Positions 25,701-34,308 of a DNA stretch of 64,000 nucleotides are shown in pieces. Position 1 is the stretch's first letter. Every line of letters starts with the position of its first letter. The notes beneath the pieces were generated by a model, which was not told the DNA's origin, ran no database searches, and saw only the letters and a list, made by a program, of their open reading frames with translations. The translations under genes were made by a program, and so were the position numbers. This DNA is from CAZOOK01 sp964581385 (GTDB lineage Bacteria > Pseudomonadota > Gammaproteobacteria > Nevskiales > Nevskiaceae): assembly GCA_964581385.1 (NCBI GenBank), contig CAZOOK010000006.1, positions 132,606 through 196,605 of the forward strand, in the 5' to 3' direction.

Positions 25701-28008
25701 GCAGCAAGCGCTCCCGCTTGAGAATCTCACTACGCAGTTGTGACATTGACAGTTGAGCGCCGACGCGCGCGAGCAGTTCACGGGCACTGAATGGCTTGAC
25801 CAGATAATCATCGGCGCCGGCATGCAGTCCTTCAATGCGTGCCTCCTCGCCAGCGCGCGCGGAAAGCATGATGACCGGCACGGTTGCCGTGCGCGCCTCG
25901 TCGCGCAGCCTGCGCAGAAGTGCGAAGCCGTCGACATTGGGCATCATGACGTCAGTAAGGATCAGGTCGGGAACTTGAGCCTGCAGCGCATTAAGCGCCT
26001 GCTGCCCGTCGGCTACCGCCGTGACGTCGTAAAGTGGTGCCAGCAATCGTTTCATATAGTTGCGCATATCGACGTTGTCATCTGCCAACAGCACTCGCGG
26101 CCGCAATGGAGCGAGCTTTTCATGCGGTGGCGATTGCCGGTCATGCTGAGATGCGGAGCTCGGTGTCGGATCTGCGATTTCCGGCAGCCACCGCAAAGCT
26201 TCTTCGACGAACGGATTAGCAGTGCTGCGCACGGTTTTTAGGGTCGTTTCGGTGCGTATGCGGTCAGAACGCAGGTGTGCCTTCCCGAACGGAATCGTCA
26301 CCGTGAACGTGCTTCCTTTATCGGGTGTGCTGGCAACACTCACTGCGGCGTGATTAAGTTTTGCCAGCTCATGGACTAACGCCAGGCCGATTCCCGTGCC
26401 CTCGTGATTGCGGCCATTGGCGCCTTCGACACGATGGAAACGATTGAACAGTTTTGGCAGTTCGTCTGCCGAAATGCCGATTCCGGTATCTCGCACATCT
26501 AAAACGGCGGCGTCTGAACGTGCGCGTAACGACACTTCAATTTCACCGACAAGCGTGTATTTGAATGCATTGGACATGAGATTGAGAACGATTTTCTCCC
26601 ACATGTCGTGATCGACGAACACCGGCTCCGGCAGCTGTGGACAATTGATGATCAGTTCGATACCGGCCTTCTCTGCCGCCGATTTGAACATGCCGCAGAG
26701 GTCGGTCGTGTAGGCAGCAAGATCAAGTGCCTCATAGGTTGCCTCCATGCGGCCCGCCTCGATGCGCGAGAAATCGAGAAGCGTATTGACCAGGCGCAAC
26801 AGTCGGTGCCCGTTTCTCGATGCGAGCTCCAGTTGTTCTCGCGTATTTTTTCCTATTTCATCAGTCGATCCGGCCAGTACATCGTTGAGCGGTCCGAGCA
26901 GCAGTGTCAGTGGTGTTCGAAATTCGTGGCTGACATTTGAAAAGAACACGGTCTTGGCCCGATCCAGTTCCGCGAGCGCTTCGGCACGCCTGCGCTCCTC
27001 CTCATAGGCCTGCACGCTGGAAATACCACTGGCGATTTGCGCTGCCATCATTTCGAGAAAGCGCTGATAGCTGGTGTCGAACACGCGATACGGATTGAGA
27101 CCGACGATCAACATGCCGCTTTTGCCCGCCGAAGATTGCGGTGTGATTGGAAGAATGACAGCGTTATGAGGCGGACGTTGCCAAGCTCCTCGCGGCAAAT
27201 CCGAGAACGAAGTGGGCGGTAGCGATACCAGCAACGGTCTACGCAATGTTTTCGCGGCCATCCATGGCCATGGCGAATCGTTCCCGAAGAACAGCCGTGG
27301 TGGTACCGCGCGATGATCACAGCCAAATCGGCAGGCTCCTTTCAGCGTAGCTGCCTTGTTGTCGTCGTCAAATAAGTAAATCGCGGCGAATGGCAAGTCC
27401 TGAGGATTGCGCTCCATGCATGCCACGCTCTGCGTGCATATCTCATCGATCGTCCGCGCGTCCACCGTTTCTGTGGCCAGTTCGCGTAACAGAGAAAGCT
27501 GGCGCTCATCGATGATCCGGCGCGTCTCATCGGTATTGGCGCACAGAATGCCGCCTACGCTGCTATCGTCATCAAGTACCGGACTATAGGAAAAGGTGTA
27601 ATAAGTTTCCTCCGGATAGCCGTTCCGCTCCATGATCAGCAGCAGCGCTTCGTCGTAGGTTCCTTCATTTCTGTATATCGCTTGTTCGGCGCGCGGACCC
27701 ACCTGCTCCCATATTTCCTGCCATACCACCGCCGCGGGCTGGCCGAGCGCGCCAGGATGCTTTTCGCAGACGATGCCTTTGTAGGCATCGTTATAAAGAT
27801 TGATTAGTTCGCTTCCCCACCACACAAACATCGGCTGGCGTGACGTCAACATGATGCGTACCGCAGTTTTCAGGCTGCGCGTCCAGTTCTGGACGGGTCC
27901 GAGCGGGTTTCTGGACCAGTCTATTGCGCGCATGCGCTCGCCCATTTCGCCACCGCCGGAGAAAAAATCAATTCCGGCTTGTCCCTGTTGCATGAAGGCC
28001 ATCTCCAT
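22702..28008 (-). CDS. Giant hybrid histidine kinase with two kinase cores and two receivers
   Basis: 1768 residues from ATG 28008, which has GGAGG 6 bases upstream; an earlier ATG at 28065 lacks one. No membrane span is seen. Order with rough residues: PAS-like (30-150), GAF (170-325), HisKA with HVSHEFRTPL (His near 361), HATPase with NLMSNAFKYT (460-585), receiver with DLILTDVMMP (640-755), GAF (770-935), PAS (960-1085), GAF (1100-1260), PAS (1262-1390), a second HisKA with LAHELRNPLAP (His near 1408), HATPase with NLLNNATKYT (near 1523), and a final receiver with RILIVDDNEDSASS (1647-1768). A soluble multi-input sensor; the signal and output are unknown. No response regulator gene is adjacent. 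Confidence 0.92.
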   Translation of the reverse strand: MEMAFMQQGQAGIDFFSGGGEMGERMRAIDWSRNPLGPVQNWTRSLKTAVRIMLTSRQPMFVWWGSELINLYNDAYKGIVCEKHPGALGQPAAVVWQEIWEQVGPRAEQAIYRNEGTYDEALLLIMERNGYPEETYYTFSYSPVLDDDSSVGGILCANTDETRRIIDERQLSLLRELATETVDARTIDEICTQSVACMERNPQDLPFAAIYLFDDDNKAATLKGACRFGCDHRAVPPRLFFGNDSPWPWMAAKTLRRPLLVSLPPTSFSDLPRGAWQRPPHNAVILPITPQSSAGKSGMLIVGLNPYRVFDTSYQRFLEMMAAQIASGISSVQAYEEERRRAEALAELDRAKTVFFSNVSHEFRTPLTLLLGPLNDVLAGSTDEIGKNTREQLELASRNGHRLLRLVNTLLDFSRIEAGRMEATYEALDLAAYTTDLCGMFKSAAEKAGIELIINCPQLPEPVFVDHDMWEKIVLNLMSNAFKYTLVGEIEVSLRARSDAAVLDVRDTGIGISADELPKLFNRFHRVEGANGRNHEGTGIGLALVHELAKLNHAAVSVASTPDKGSTFTVTIPFGKAHLRSDRIRTETTLKTVRSTANPFVEEALRWLPEIADPTPSSASQHDRQSPPHEKLAPLRPRVLLADDNVDMRNYMKRLLAPLYDVTAVADGQQALNALQAQVPDLILTDVMMPNVDGFALLRRLRDEARTATVPVIMLSARAGEEARIEGLHAGADDYLVKPFSARELLARVGAQLSMSQLRSEILKRERLLRVEAEKLNDVARGLTAELDLQTLLQKVTDTATQLTGARIGTFLNNPTNEPGESFQLFTIPDAAPPEFDELGRPGNIPLFEEIFRDGSAIRLNDVRENSRGGQNMPYAGFPDGRRPVRSYLGVPVVSRSGEILGALIFGHPDVGVFTERAERMVLGIAAQAAVAIDNAKLYGRAKREIDERKRIEAALRQSEERYRELIRDLPAAIYTCAADGTITLYNAAAVELWGQTPTVGHSKWCGSYRNFTPEGTPIPLSECPTAMTLKDGLPRGSIEILIERPDTSRRSALAHPRALRDSSGAIVGAINMLVDITDRKYAEAQLAATKDDLAFQVRSLTRLHQLAMEPADTREREPVSALQATLEAAVELHGADFGLVSMYNRTSGCLDNVASIGFSAATLQRLLRVTPAPDAGARGSAFFTGQRSVVFDIETDTRFEKIREGARAAGFRAAHSTPIISRAGEVVGVLSVYFVKCRIPSHREIQLADLCARHAANVIEANIARHALRDSELLYRAIGESLDYGIWTCDANGRNRYVSPSFLRLVGKTQEQWSDSGWIDALHPDDADAADAWRDCVRRGGNWDRQHRFRDAEGRYHPVLTRGVPVKNEQDEIIAWAGINLDISRLKAVEEDLRKADQRKNEFLATLAHELRNPLAPLLNGLELIKRANANPQVIDKSRQMMERQLRHMIRLIDDLLDLSRITEGKIALRKDCIDLSLVLLNAIETCRPLIEQRSQTLSIDIPSEPVTINADVTRLAQVFGNLLNNATKYTQEGGAIQIVVALKDGHVIVNVRDNGIGIPQDMLERVFDMFEQVDRSLEKIHGGLGIGLTLVKRLVLMHGGEVSAFSNGIGLGSEFTVRLPLLSTGLPKPQTPRRDKKVLHDSQQHRILIVDDNEDSASSMATMLELMGASVRIAADGIDAVETAAMFQPELVLMDICMPKMNGYDACCRIRQYPWGKNSLIVALTGRGQADDFRRSREAGFDHHLIKPVQPETIGKLLSDLTKASA

Positions 28009-28697
28009 TACCGCCCTCCAGAAAATACTGATATCCAGTTCAGCCCAGCGTAGCGTCGGAGTCAACGTCTACATTGCGGCTTGTAATATCGATTAGGTGC
28101 AAGATTCATTCATATAACCATTTTTTGTGGACGGTACCTCTGCCATTTGTCCCGACTTTGCAGAGAATGCATCCACCAGTTGTTACCAATTCACCGATGC
28201 CCGCCGACTTTTCGGACGTACATGGAACCCCACGAGCAGCGTGCCAGTGAATCGAGAAACGGAATGCCAAAAGTGGGACGATTGGCGGCAACCGCATCCC
28301 CTGCCGCTGGCTAAAAATATCGACAATCCGCTTTGGCGGAACCGTAGCGGAGACGCACTTGCAATAGAGACCGTCTCCGGAAGGCACGCTTGAGACGGGG
28401 TTCTGCATGTAAAACCGGGGCATTGATATTCTCGCTCTAGGCGACGAAAAACAATTGACACGCGTGAGAGGGAAAAGGTCCCGATCGCTGTTTTAGGCAA
28501 AAACTGAGACCGTAAAAATTGCCGATTCGCGGAAAAAATAACCGAAGTACCTCCATTTTCTGATCTTCCGACAGTGGCAATCTGCATGCGAATAAATCGC
28601 TCGCCTTAGAATCAAAAGTACAGCGCGCGGACAACGCAGGTATGCAATCTGCTTGGAAACTGTCATCCCTTTGCTTTGATTTCCAAGGATCTGCGGA
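28009..28697. other. Intergenic stretch between divergent genes, no gene supported
   Basis: About 690 bases between the start of the giant kinase and the EEP gene, which point away from each other, so both promoters should lie here. Short frames on either strand lack ribosome sites and family resemblance. Confidence 0.4.
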
Positions 28698-29510
28698 ATG
28701 CGGGGCAGGCAACAACAACAATGTGCTATGTCCGAAACTGACGTTTGCGAGGCAAAAATTGTACCTGTATTAAAGCTTCTTACCTTGAACACACACAAGG
28801 GATTCGCGATTTTCAATCGACGCTTTGTGCTGCATGAATTGCGCGACGCGGTGCGCGAAATATCGGCGGACGTGGTGTTCCTGCAGGAGGTCATTGGAAG
28901 TCATGCTCGCCACGCGCTACGCCACTCGAAGTGGCCATCCGAACCGCACTATCAGTTTCTTGCAGAATCAATCTGGGCTGACGTCGTCTACGGCAGGAAT
29001 GCGATCTATACCGAGGGCCACCACGGTAACGCGGTATTGTCCAAGTATCGCATTGTCAGTCATGAAAACCGCGATATTTCAATCGGCACCGTCGATGAAA
29101 AGCGCGGTTTGCTGCATTGTGTGGTGAAAGTCCCCGGGTTCCACGATGAAGTGCACGCCATCTGCGTGCACTTCGGTCTGCGCGAAATGCATCGCCGTGG
29201 CCAGGTTGAGCGACTTTGTGCGTTTATCCAGGACGCTGTGCCCGCGGCGATGCCGTTGATCGTGGCAGGAGACTTCAATGACTGGCGGATGCGCGCAGGA
29301 CCGGTGCTTCATGCCAATACGGGGCTGAGGGATGCTTTCATCGAAGCGACGGGATGTGCTGCCAAATCGTTTCCCGCGCACTGGCCATTCCTGCGTCTCG
29401 ATCGTGTTTATTTCCGCAACGTACGGGTGATTCAGGCGCTCGTTCATCATCTACGTCCATGGTCCCACCTATCGGACCACGCCGCGCTATCGGTGGAGAT
29501 CGCACTATGA
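28698..29510 (+). CDS. Endonuclease/exonuclease/phosphatase family protein (YbhP-like)
   Basis: A 270-residue protein from ATG 28698 (AAGGA about 10 bases upstream); ATG 28728 is an alternative that removes ten poorly conserved residues. It has the EEP fold motifs LLTLNTHKGF, DVVFLQEV (metal-binding Glu), GNAVLSKY, VHFGL, VAGDFNDW and SDHAAL (final Asp-His pair). The neighbour is a ClsB-type cardiolipin synthase that overlaps its stop codon by four bases. This repeats the E. coli ybhP-clsB order, which suggests a role in phospholipid metabolism. The substrate is not known. Confidence 0.88.
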   Translation: MRGRQQQQCAMSETDVCEAKIVPVLKLLTLNTHKGFAIFNRRFVLHELRDAVREISADVVFLQEVIGSHARHALRHSKWPSEPHYQFLAESIWADVVYGRNAIYTEGHHGNAVLSKYRIVSHENRDISIGTVDEKRGLLHCVVKVPGFHDEVHAICVHFGLREMHRRGQVERLCAFIQDAVPAAMPLIVAGDFNDWRMRAGPVLHANTGLRDAFIEATGCAAKSFPAHWPFLRLDRVYFRNVRVIQALVHHLRPWSHLSDHAALSVEIAL

Positions 29511-30748
29511 AGGCTGGGCTCTGGCGTGAAGATAATCGTGTTCGACTTCTGGAAAACGGCGAAGAGTATTTCCCGCGCGTGTTCGCTAGCATCGGGGCTG
29601 CAACAGAAGAGGTGCTAATTGAGGTTTTCATTCTATTCGAAGATCGTGTTGGAAACGAATTGCACGCACGCCTTATCGATGCAGCACGCCGAGGCGTGAG
29701 AGTGCGGCTGGTTGTGGACGGCTATGGTTCGGCAAATCTGACTGCGCCATTTATCGAAGCATTGACTGCTGCCGGTGTCGTGTTTCGGATGTTCGATCCC
29801 AGCCCGCGTGTGCTCGGCATCCGCACGGGCGTTTTTCGACGACTGCATCGAAAACTAGTCGTCGTCGACAGAGACCTGGCTTTTATTGGCGGAATCAATT
29901 TCTCCAGAGAACATCTGCGCGAAGATGGTCAAATGTCGAAGCAGGACTACGCGGTCGAAGTGGATGGGCCCGTCGTCAACGATATCCGGGACTTGATGTT
30001 GAACGACAGTGAGCGGCAGGGAAGAAGAAGACCGAGATGGTGGCACTGGTGGGTACCGACTCCCTCGACGATTCTGACGCGGGCGCAGCGCGGAACTGCA
30101 CGAGCCATGCTTGCGATGCGCGATAATGACAGGCACCGTCAGGATATTGAGCGCATCTATAGGGCCGGCATACGCAGCGCGCAGCGCGAAATCGTTATAG
30201 CGAATGCGTATTTTCTTCCTAGCTATCGGCTCCTGAGGGAGCTCAGGAACGCTTCGCAGCGTGGCGTCGCCGTTCATCTCATTCTGCAAGGCCGACCTGA
30301 TTTGCGTCTCGTGAGTTGGGTGGAGGCTCAACTGCATGGCTATCTGTTGGAAGGCGGTGTAAGGATCCATGAGTATTGCGAGCGGCCGCTTCACGGAAAA
30401 GTGGCCGTTGTTGACGACGAATGGAGCACAGTCGGTTCCAGTAATCTCGATCCGCTGAGCCTGGCTCTGAACCTGGAGGCCAATTTGGTAATCCATGATT
30501 TGTCTTTCACCGCGCAATTGCGTCGAAGTCTAAAAAGACTGATACAAGAGGAATGCCGCGAAATCACTTACGACCCGACGCAGCATGGCATGCTATTGCG
30601 TCGGCTCTTTGGGTTCATGATTTTTCACGTATTGCGGCGCGTGCCCGTGTTAGCTGGCTGGCTACCCGCGCATACCGGACGGCGGCGAACAGGCCCAGCA
30701 GTTACCCGGACCCAAGAATTGGGCCTGCATCGGGATGTTGGCTCATAA
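29507..30748 (+). CDS. clsB: Cardiolipin synthase B
   Basis: The 413-residue product starts at ATG 29507, inside the stop of the EEP gene. It is a phospholipase D superfamily enzyme with two HKD motifs: HRKLVVVDRDLAFIGGIN near residue 113 and HGKVAVVDDEWSTVGSSNLD near 293. There is no N-terminal membrane pair, which separates ClsB from ClsA. ClsB makes cardiolipin from phosphatidylglycerol and can use other donors. An earlier in-frame start at 29354 would lie inside the EEP gene and was rejected. The C-terminal HVLRRVPVLAGWLP may touch the membrane. Confidence 0.9.
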   Translation: MKAGLWREDNRVRLLENGEEYFPRVFASIGAATEEVLIEVFILFEDRVGNELHARLIDAARRGVRVRLVVDGYGSANLTAPFIEALTAAGVVFRMFDPSPRVLGIRTGVFRRLHRKLVVVDRDLAFIGGINFSREHLREDGQMSKQDYAVEVDGPVVNDIRDLMLNDSERQGRRRPRWWHWWVPTPSTILTRAQRGTARAMLAMRDNDRHRQDIERIYRAGIRSAQREIVIANAYFLPSYRLLRELRNASQRGVAVHLILQGRPDLRLVSWVEAQLHGYLLEGGVRIHEYCERPLHGKVAVVDDEWSTVGSSNLDPLSLALNLEANLVIHDLSFTAQLRRSLKRLIQEECREITYDPTQHGMLLRRLFGFMIFHVLRRVPVLAGWLPAHTGRRRTGPAVTRTQELGLHRDVGS

Positions 30749-30873
30749 AAACCCCCATGAGCGTCAATGAACGCATCGCCACGATGTCGGTCAATACGTT
30801 AATAGGGTAATCTTCGCGGTCTTCGTGATGCGAAGAGCAGCCGAATTCAGCCAAGGAAATGCGAGGTGATGCA

Positions 30874-31716
30874 ATGACCCCGAAAAGACGCGATTTCAAA
30901 TTCGATTTGCCGGCTGATCGCATCCATGACTGGCACGGACGCGGCGGCCACGTTTCGCATTTCTTCAATGCCCTTTCGACCGTATTTCCAGTCGGCGAGC
31001 GGTTTTTTATTAACAGTGTGCGCGCTTACCGGAACCAGATTAGTGGCTCGGGCATCGATCAAGAAATTGTCGGCTTTATCGGACAGGAGGCGATGCATGG
31101 TCGCGAACATGAACTATACAACCGACTTCTGAGTTTGCGTGGCCTTCCCGAGGCACAGCTGGAAGCTTACGTCGCCGGTATTTTGCGGGCCGTCCAAAAA
31201 ATGACTCCTCGGTCCTGGCAATTGTCAGTCACACTGGCTTTGGAACATTTTACGGCGATCTTGGCTGATCATCTTCTCAAAAATCCCGAAATGCTAAAGG
31301 GGTCAGAGCCGGCCTTCAGGAACATTTGGCGATGGCATGCTTTGGAGGAAACTGAGCATAAGGCTGTTGCTTTTGACGTATGGAATAGCGTGATGGGTCG
31401 GAGTCCAACCGCCTATATCGTACGAAGCGTTGGTATGCTGATGGCTTCTGCGGCGTTTGTATGTGTGATTGCAGTATTCACCATGCGTCTGATCGAGGCG
31501 GATCCTGCGACGCGTCGAAATCCGATCGGATATCGGCAGCTATGGGTTTTTCTTATGGACAAGCCAGGGATGTTAAGAACCGGATTTCCAATGTGGGTTG
31601 AATATTTTAGGACATCCTTCCATCCATGGCAGCACAACAACCGCCATCTTCTCAGCATAATCGACGAAATCTCCTCGGAAATGAGAAAAGATTCTGCGTT
31701 ATCAAAAGCAGCATAG
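30874..31716 (+). CDS. Metal-dependent hydrolase (PF10118 type)
   Basis: 280 residues from ATG 30874. Motifs fit the PF10118 (COG3687) family: FFNALSTVFPVGERFFINSVR, FIGQEAMHGREHELYN, LEHFTAILADHLL and WHALEETEHKAVAFDVW. The repeated E-x6-H and H-x3-E-x2-H elements suggest a di-iron ferritin-like helical bundle, although the family name says hydrolase. One hydrophobic segment, VGMLMASAAFVCVIAVF, lies near residue 200. Members occur in lipid and steroid gene settings; the activity is not well known. It follows clsB by about 125 bases on the same strand. Confidence 0.8.
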   Translation: MTPKRRDFKFDLPADRIHDWHGRGGHVSHFFNALSTVFPVGERFFINSVRAYRNQISGSGIDQEIVGFIGQEAMHGREHELYNRLLSLRGLPEAQLEAYVAGILRAVQKMTPRSWQLSVTLALEHFTAILADHLLKNPEMLKGSEPAFRNIWRWHALEETEHKAVAFDVWNSVMGRSPTAYIVRSVGMLMASAAFVCVIAVFTMRLIEADPATRRNPIGYRQLWVFLMDKPGMLRTGFPMWVEYFRTSFHPWQHNNRHLLSIIDEISSEMRKDSALSKAA

Positions 31717-31821
31717 ATCCAGAATGGCACCTGTGCCGTGCTTCGCGCCGACGTGAAAAATCGCTGCGGGTACTGGTTATGGGCTGGGCGCAATATATGG
31801 CACGCGGCGGTTTATTAAATT

Positions 31822-31852
31822 CCATCCACCACGTTTGAAGCGCGGTGGATGG
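31822..31852. terminator. Inverted repeat between convergent genes
   Basis: CCATCCACC at 31822-31830 pairs with GGTGGATGG at 31844-31852 around a 13-base loop. It lies between the hydrolase gene and the convergent DUF1328 gene. No long T run follows, so its use as a terminator is inferred from place and symmetry. Confidence 0.5.
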
Positions 31853-31877
31853 TGATGGTGCTTTCAGACATTTTCCC

Positions 31878-32048
31878 TTAGGCCGGTGGCGGTCGGAGCC
31901 TTGGAAAGATGAGTGCTACTAGCGCCAGAACGATGAATATCACGAAGAGAAGCTTAGCGATCTCAGCAGCCCCAGCCGCAATACCGGTAAATCCGAAGAT
32001 AGCGGCAATGAGGGCGATAACAAAAAAAACCGCGGCATAGTAAAGCAT
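31878..32048 (-). CDS. DUF1328 small membrane protein (YtjA family)
   Basis: A 56-residue protein. It starts at ATG 32048 behind a strong AGGAGG (32056-32061 on this strand). The sequence opens MLYYAAVFFVIALIAAIFGF, then TGIAAGAAEIAKLLF and a second hydrophobic segment ending FPRLRPPPA. This is the typical two-span DUF1328 protein of proteobacteria, a member of the small envelope stress proteins. The function is not known. It is probably co-transcribed with the CsbD gene 66 bases upstream on the same strand. Confidence 0.92.
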   Translation of the reverse strand: MLYYAAVFFVIALIAAIFGFTGIAAGAAEIAKLLFVIFIVLALVALIFPRLRPPPA

Positions 32049-32114
32049 GGAAGACCTCCTTTTTCAGTTCTGCAGCGGCGTCCAGACGGTAGCGAGCGAT
32101 TGCTCACATCGTTT

Positions 32115-32351
32115 TTAACGCTTGATCGCTGCATCACAACTCGTGTTAGATGGCATGTTCATATTGATAAGTTGCTTGATCTGACGTCGAGCTTCGTCTC
32201 TGATCAAACCGTAGTCCTGTTGTGCAGCGCCAGCGAGCCACTCGCTATTGCCTTCATATTTAAGCACGTCATTGTGGATCAATCGCCCCAATACATGCTT
32301 TGATCGACCAGATAATTGTTTCCACTTTCCTACAATCGTGTCCTTGTTCAT
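32115..32351 (-). CDS. CsbD family stress protein
   Basis: A 78-residue protein. The ATG at 32351 follows GGAGAT; a longer frame from 32384 is unlikely. It begins MNKDTIVGKWKQLSGRSK, the CsbD signature, and continues with YEGNSEWLAGAAQQDYGL. CsbD-like proteins are induced by general stress in many bacteria but have no known activity. The C-terminal half departs from the family consensus and carries a cysteine. It forms a likely operon with the DUF1328 gene. Confidence 0.85.
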   Translation of the reverse strand: MNKDTIVGKWKQLSGRSKHVLGRLIHNDVLKYEGNSEWLAGAAQQDYGLIRDEARRQIKQLINMNMPSNTSCDAAIKR

Positions 32352-32648
32352 ATACATCTCCTTTTGTGAAGACCAGAGGATCAATTACAAATAACCCCTA
32401 CGTCATCGATAACCGCGCCGCTCGGACATTCTCACGCAGTCCTATCCTTCAGAACTTCGTCACTTCGGTTTGACGAAAGTTCTATCGTTGTTGAGTGAAT
32501 AAGCAGCAGCGGAAACCAATTCGAATACCCGTAGAAACTCTGTCCGGATTTCGAGTGAACCTAGCCATCTCAACACTGGTCCAATTTGAAGCCGAATTCC
32601 GGGCGACTGGAATCGGCATATTTATTATTCAAGGAAAGGAGATTGGCA

Positions 32649-32975
32649 ATGAATAACGGAGCCATGGACGTGGATGAGTCGAAAGATCGTCTGGTAGTGG
32701 ATTTCCAATCGTTATCGTCTCACGCGGAAGAGCTGATACGCGCGACGTCGTCGCTGTCCGGAGATAGCATTGCGGCTGCACGTGCCAAGCTGTTAGAAAG
32801 TCTGTCTACGGTTCGCGAAGGTCTGAGAAATGCCGATGCCTACACGAGGGAAAAAGCCAAATATGCTGCGAAAATGACAGATTCATACGTTCACGAGAAG
32901 CCTTGGCAAGCGGTTGCGGTTGCTGCCTTGGCTGGGGTTCTATTCGGTGCTTTGAGTGGTGTGGGCCGAAGATAG
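32649..32975 (+). CDS. DUF883 family protein (ElaB/YqjD-like)
   Basis: A 108-residue protein starting at ATG 32649 behind AAGGAAAGGAG; the longer frame from 32586 is rejected. The body is a helix with heptad-like spacing (LSSHAEELIRATSSL, ARAKLLESLSTVREGL). The end has VHEKPWQAVAVAALAGVLFGALSG, the C-terminal membrane anchor of ElaB/YqjD/YgaM proteins. In E. coli these bind stationary-phase ribosomes at the membrane. It opens a YqjD-YqjE-YqjK type gene set. Confidence 0.9.
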   Translation: MNNGAMDVDESKDRLVVDFQSLSSHAEELIRATSSLSGDSIAAARAKLLESLSTVREGLRNADAYTREKAKYAAKMTDSYVHEKPWQAVAVAALAGVLFGALSGVGRR

Positions 32976-33035
32976 ACCATCGACGCTTCAAAAAAAGGCG
33001 ATAGAGTTGCCTCGGATCTGTTTTCGGATCTATCC

Positions 33036-33425
33036 ATGCCTGGATCGCCCGTTCAGAATGAGCTGCTTAGCAAAATGCGCGCGGTATGCATCAGCCTGAT
33101 CCAGTATGGACAGGCGCGATTGGAACTTCTGAGTTGCGAATGGGCTGAAGAGCGTCTGCGAATTGGTGATCTTCTTTTTCATGGGTTGCTGGTATTGCTG
33201 ATGCTATTCTCCACCCTGGAATTTGGTGCCTTATTGGTAGTGGCGTGGCTTTGGGATACTGTCTGGCGGATACCTTCCATCGCCGCAATTGCGGGACTCT
33301 CTCTGATCGCGACGATTGCTTTGTCGGTAACCTATAGTCAAAGACGCGCGCATCCGACACTTCTATTTGAATCCAGCGCAGATGAATGTCGTAAGGATCG
33401 GCAACCTTTCGAGAGACGTCAATGA
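33036..33425 (+). CDS. YqjE-like phage-holin family membrane protein
   Basis: A 129-residue protein with ATG at 33036. A helical, charged N-terminus (YGQARLELLSCEWAEERLRIG) is followed by two membrane spans, LLFHGLLVLLMLFSTLEFGAL and IAAIAGLSLIATIALSV. This is the PF07332 (Holin_3_6, YqjE) layout. Despite the family name these are not known holins. It lies between a YqjD-like and a YqjK-like gene and overlaps the latter by four bases, as in the classical yqjDEK order. Confidence 0.85.
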   Translation: MPGSPVQNELLSKMRAVCISLIQYGQARLELLSCEWAEERLRIGDLLFHGLLVLLMLFSTLEFGALLVVAWLWDTVWRIPSIAAIAGLSLIATIALSVTYSQRRAHPTLLFESSADECRKDRQPFERRQ

Positions 33426-33730
33426 ATTCCGATCTAAGCAGGCTGGGCGAACGCAAGCGCCGAGCGATCGCCGATATCGACATTCAACGAAAATATCTGG
33501 CGCAATCCCTGCATGGACTACCGCTGACATCGGACATTCTATTCATGTCATTGCGCCAGTCGATCGTAGTGGGCGTGGGTGCGCGTCCATTTCTTAAAGT
33601 GACCGCTGTTCTCGGTAGCATTCTGGTATGGCAGCGGCTCGTTTTTAGATTGCGCGGACCCATAAGCATCATTCGTCTGCTGCTGCAGGTGTGGAGCGTG
33701 GGGCGGTCTTTGGCAATGTTGTATCGATAA
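33422..33730 (+). CDS. YqjK-like small protein
   Basis: A 102-residue protein whose ATG lies in the ATGA overlap with the YqjE-like stop. It starts LGERKRRAIADIDIQRKYLAQSL, a charged helix, then a weak hydrophobic region VTAVLGSILVWQRLVF and another near the end. Sequence similarity to YqjK is faint, so the name rests mainly on order and size. No function is known. Confidence 0.65.
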   Translation: MNSDLSRLGERKRRAIADIDIQRKYLAQSLHGLPLTSDILFMSLRQSIVVGVGARPFLKVTAVLGSILVWQRLVFRLRGPISIIRLLLQVWSVGRSLAMLYR

Positions 33731-33742
33731 GGAGATTCGAAT

Positions 33743-33964
33743 ATGGATAGAAACTATTTGAAAGTGGCGGCCGGTGCAGTTGCGCTGGGCGCTGCTGCGA
33801 TGATTATTATTCCTTTCTGGAAGAGTCGGAAAGCCCGGAAAGCTCCTGCAAGAAAGCCCATTGAACTCCTTTCCTGGGAAAACGAAGGAGGAAGTGTTCC
33901 TGCCGCAAACTTGTCGCAACAGGCGAACGTCAGCCGGGATCGGAGGGAGCGGAGCGCGGCCTGA
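33743..33964 (+). CDS. Small single-span membrane protein
   Basis: A 73-residue protein, ATG 33743 behind AAGGAGATTCGAAT. One hydrophobic span (VAAGAVALGAAAMIIIPFW) is followed by a basic stretch (KSRKARKAPARK) and a polar tail. The good ribosome site and 12-base gap make it the last gene of the YqjD-like operon. I know no family for it. Confidence 0.6.
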   Translation: MDRNYLKVAAGAVALGAAAMIIIPFWKSRKARKAPARKPIELLSWENEGGSVPAANLSQQANVSRDRRERSAA

Positions 33965-34308
33965 TAATTTACTCGGATGCCGAAAATAGGCGCCAGGTAT
34001 TGGAGATTCCTATAGAGTTACATTTCGTATAACGCGCTCCGCGAATGGCTGTCATGGCCGATGGTTCGGCAATTGCCACTGAATGCCGGATTCTGAGGTA
34101 GTAAGACTATGCGCTTCTGCATGCGACGACTACGTCGCACATCCCCTCGACTGTCGGCCGAGCTGAAGTGATTGCGACCTCGATCACCATTCTGAGGTGT
34201 GCGAGTTTCTGGCGCTTTGTGGGTGCGATTCGCTACCGTACGATCGCTTTATAAGTTGCTCGCGATAGATATCTGAGAGCGCATTTCAAATTCTGCGATA
34301 GCTCTCCA
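33965..34308. other. Intergenic stretch, nothing supported
   Basis: Convergent space between the YqjD-like operon and the DUF4142 gene. I see no gene, clear hairpin with T run, or repeats. Confidence 0.3.

Noticed and set aside
33036..33425. Prophage signal from the holin-family annotation
   Set aside because: The YqjE family is a chromosomal stress-type protein; no other phage genes are near.
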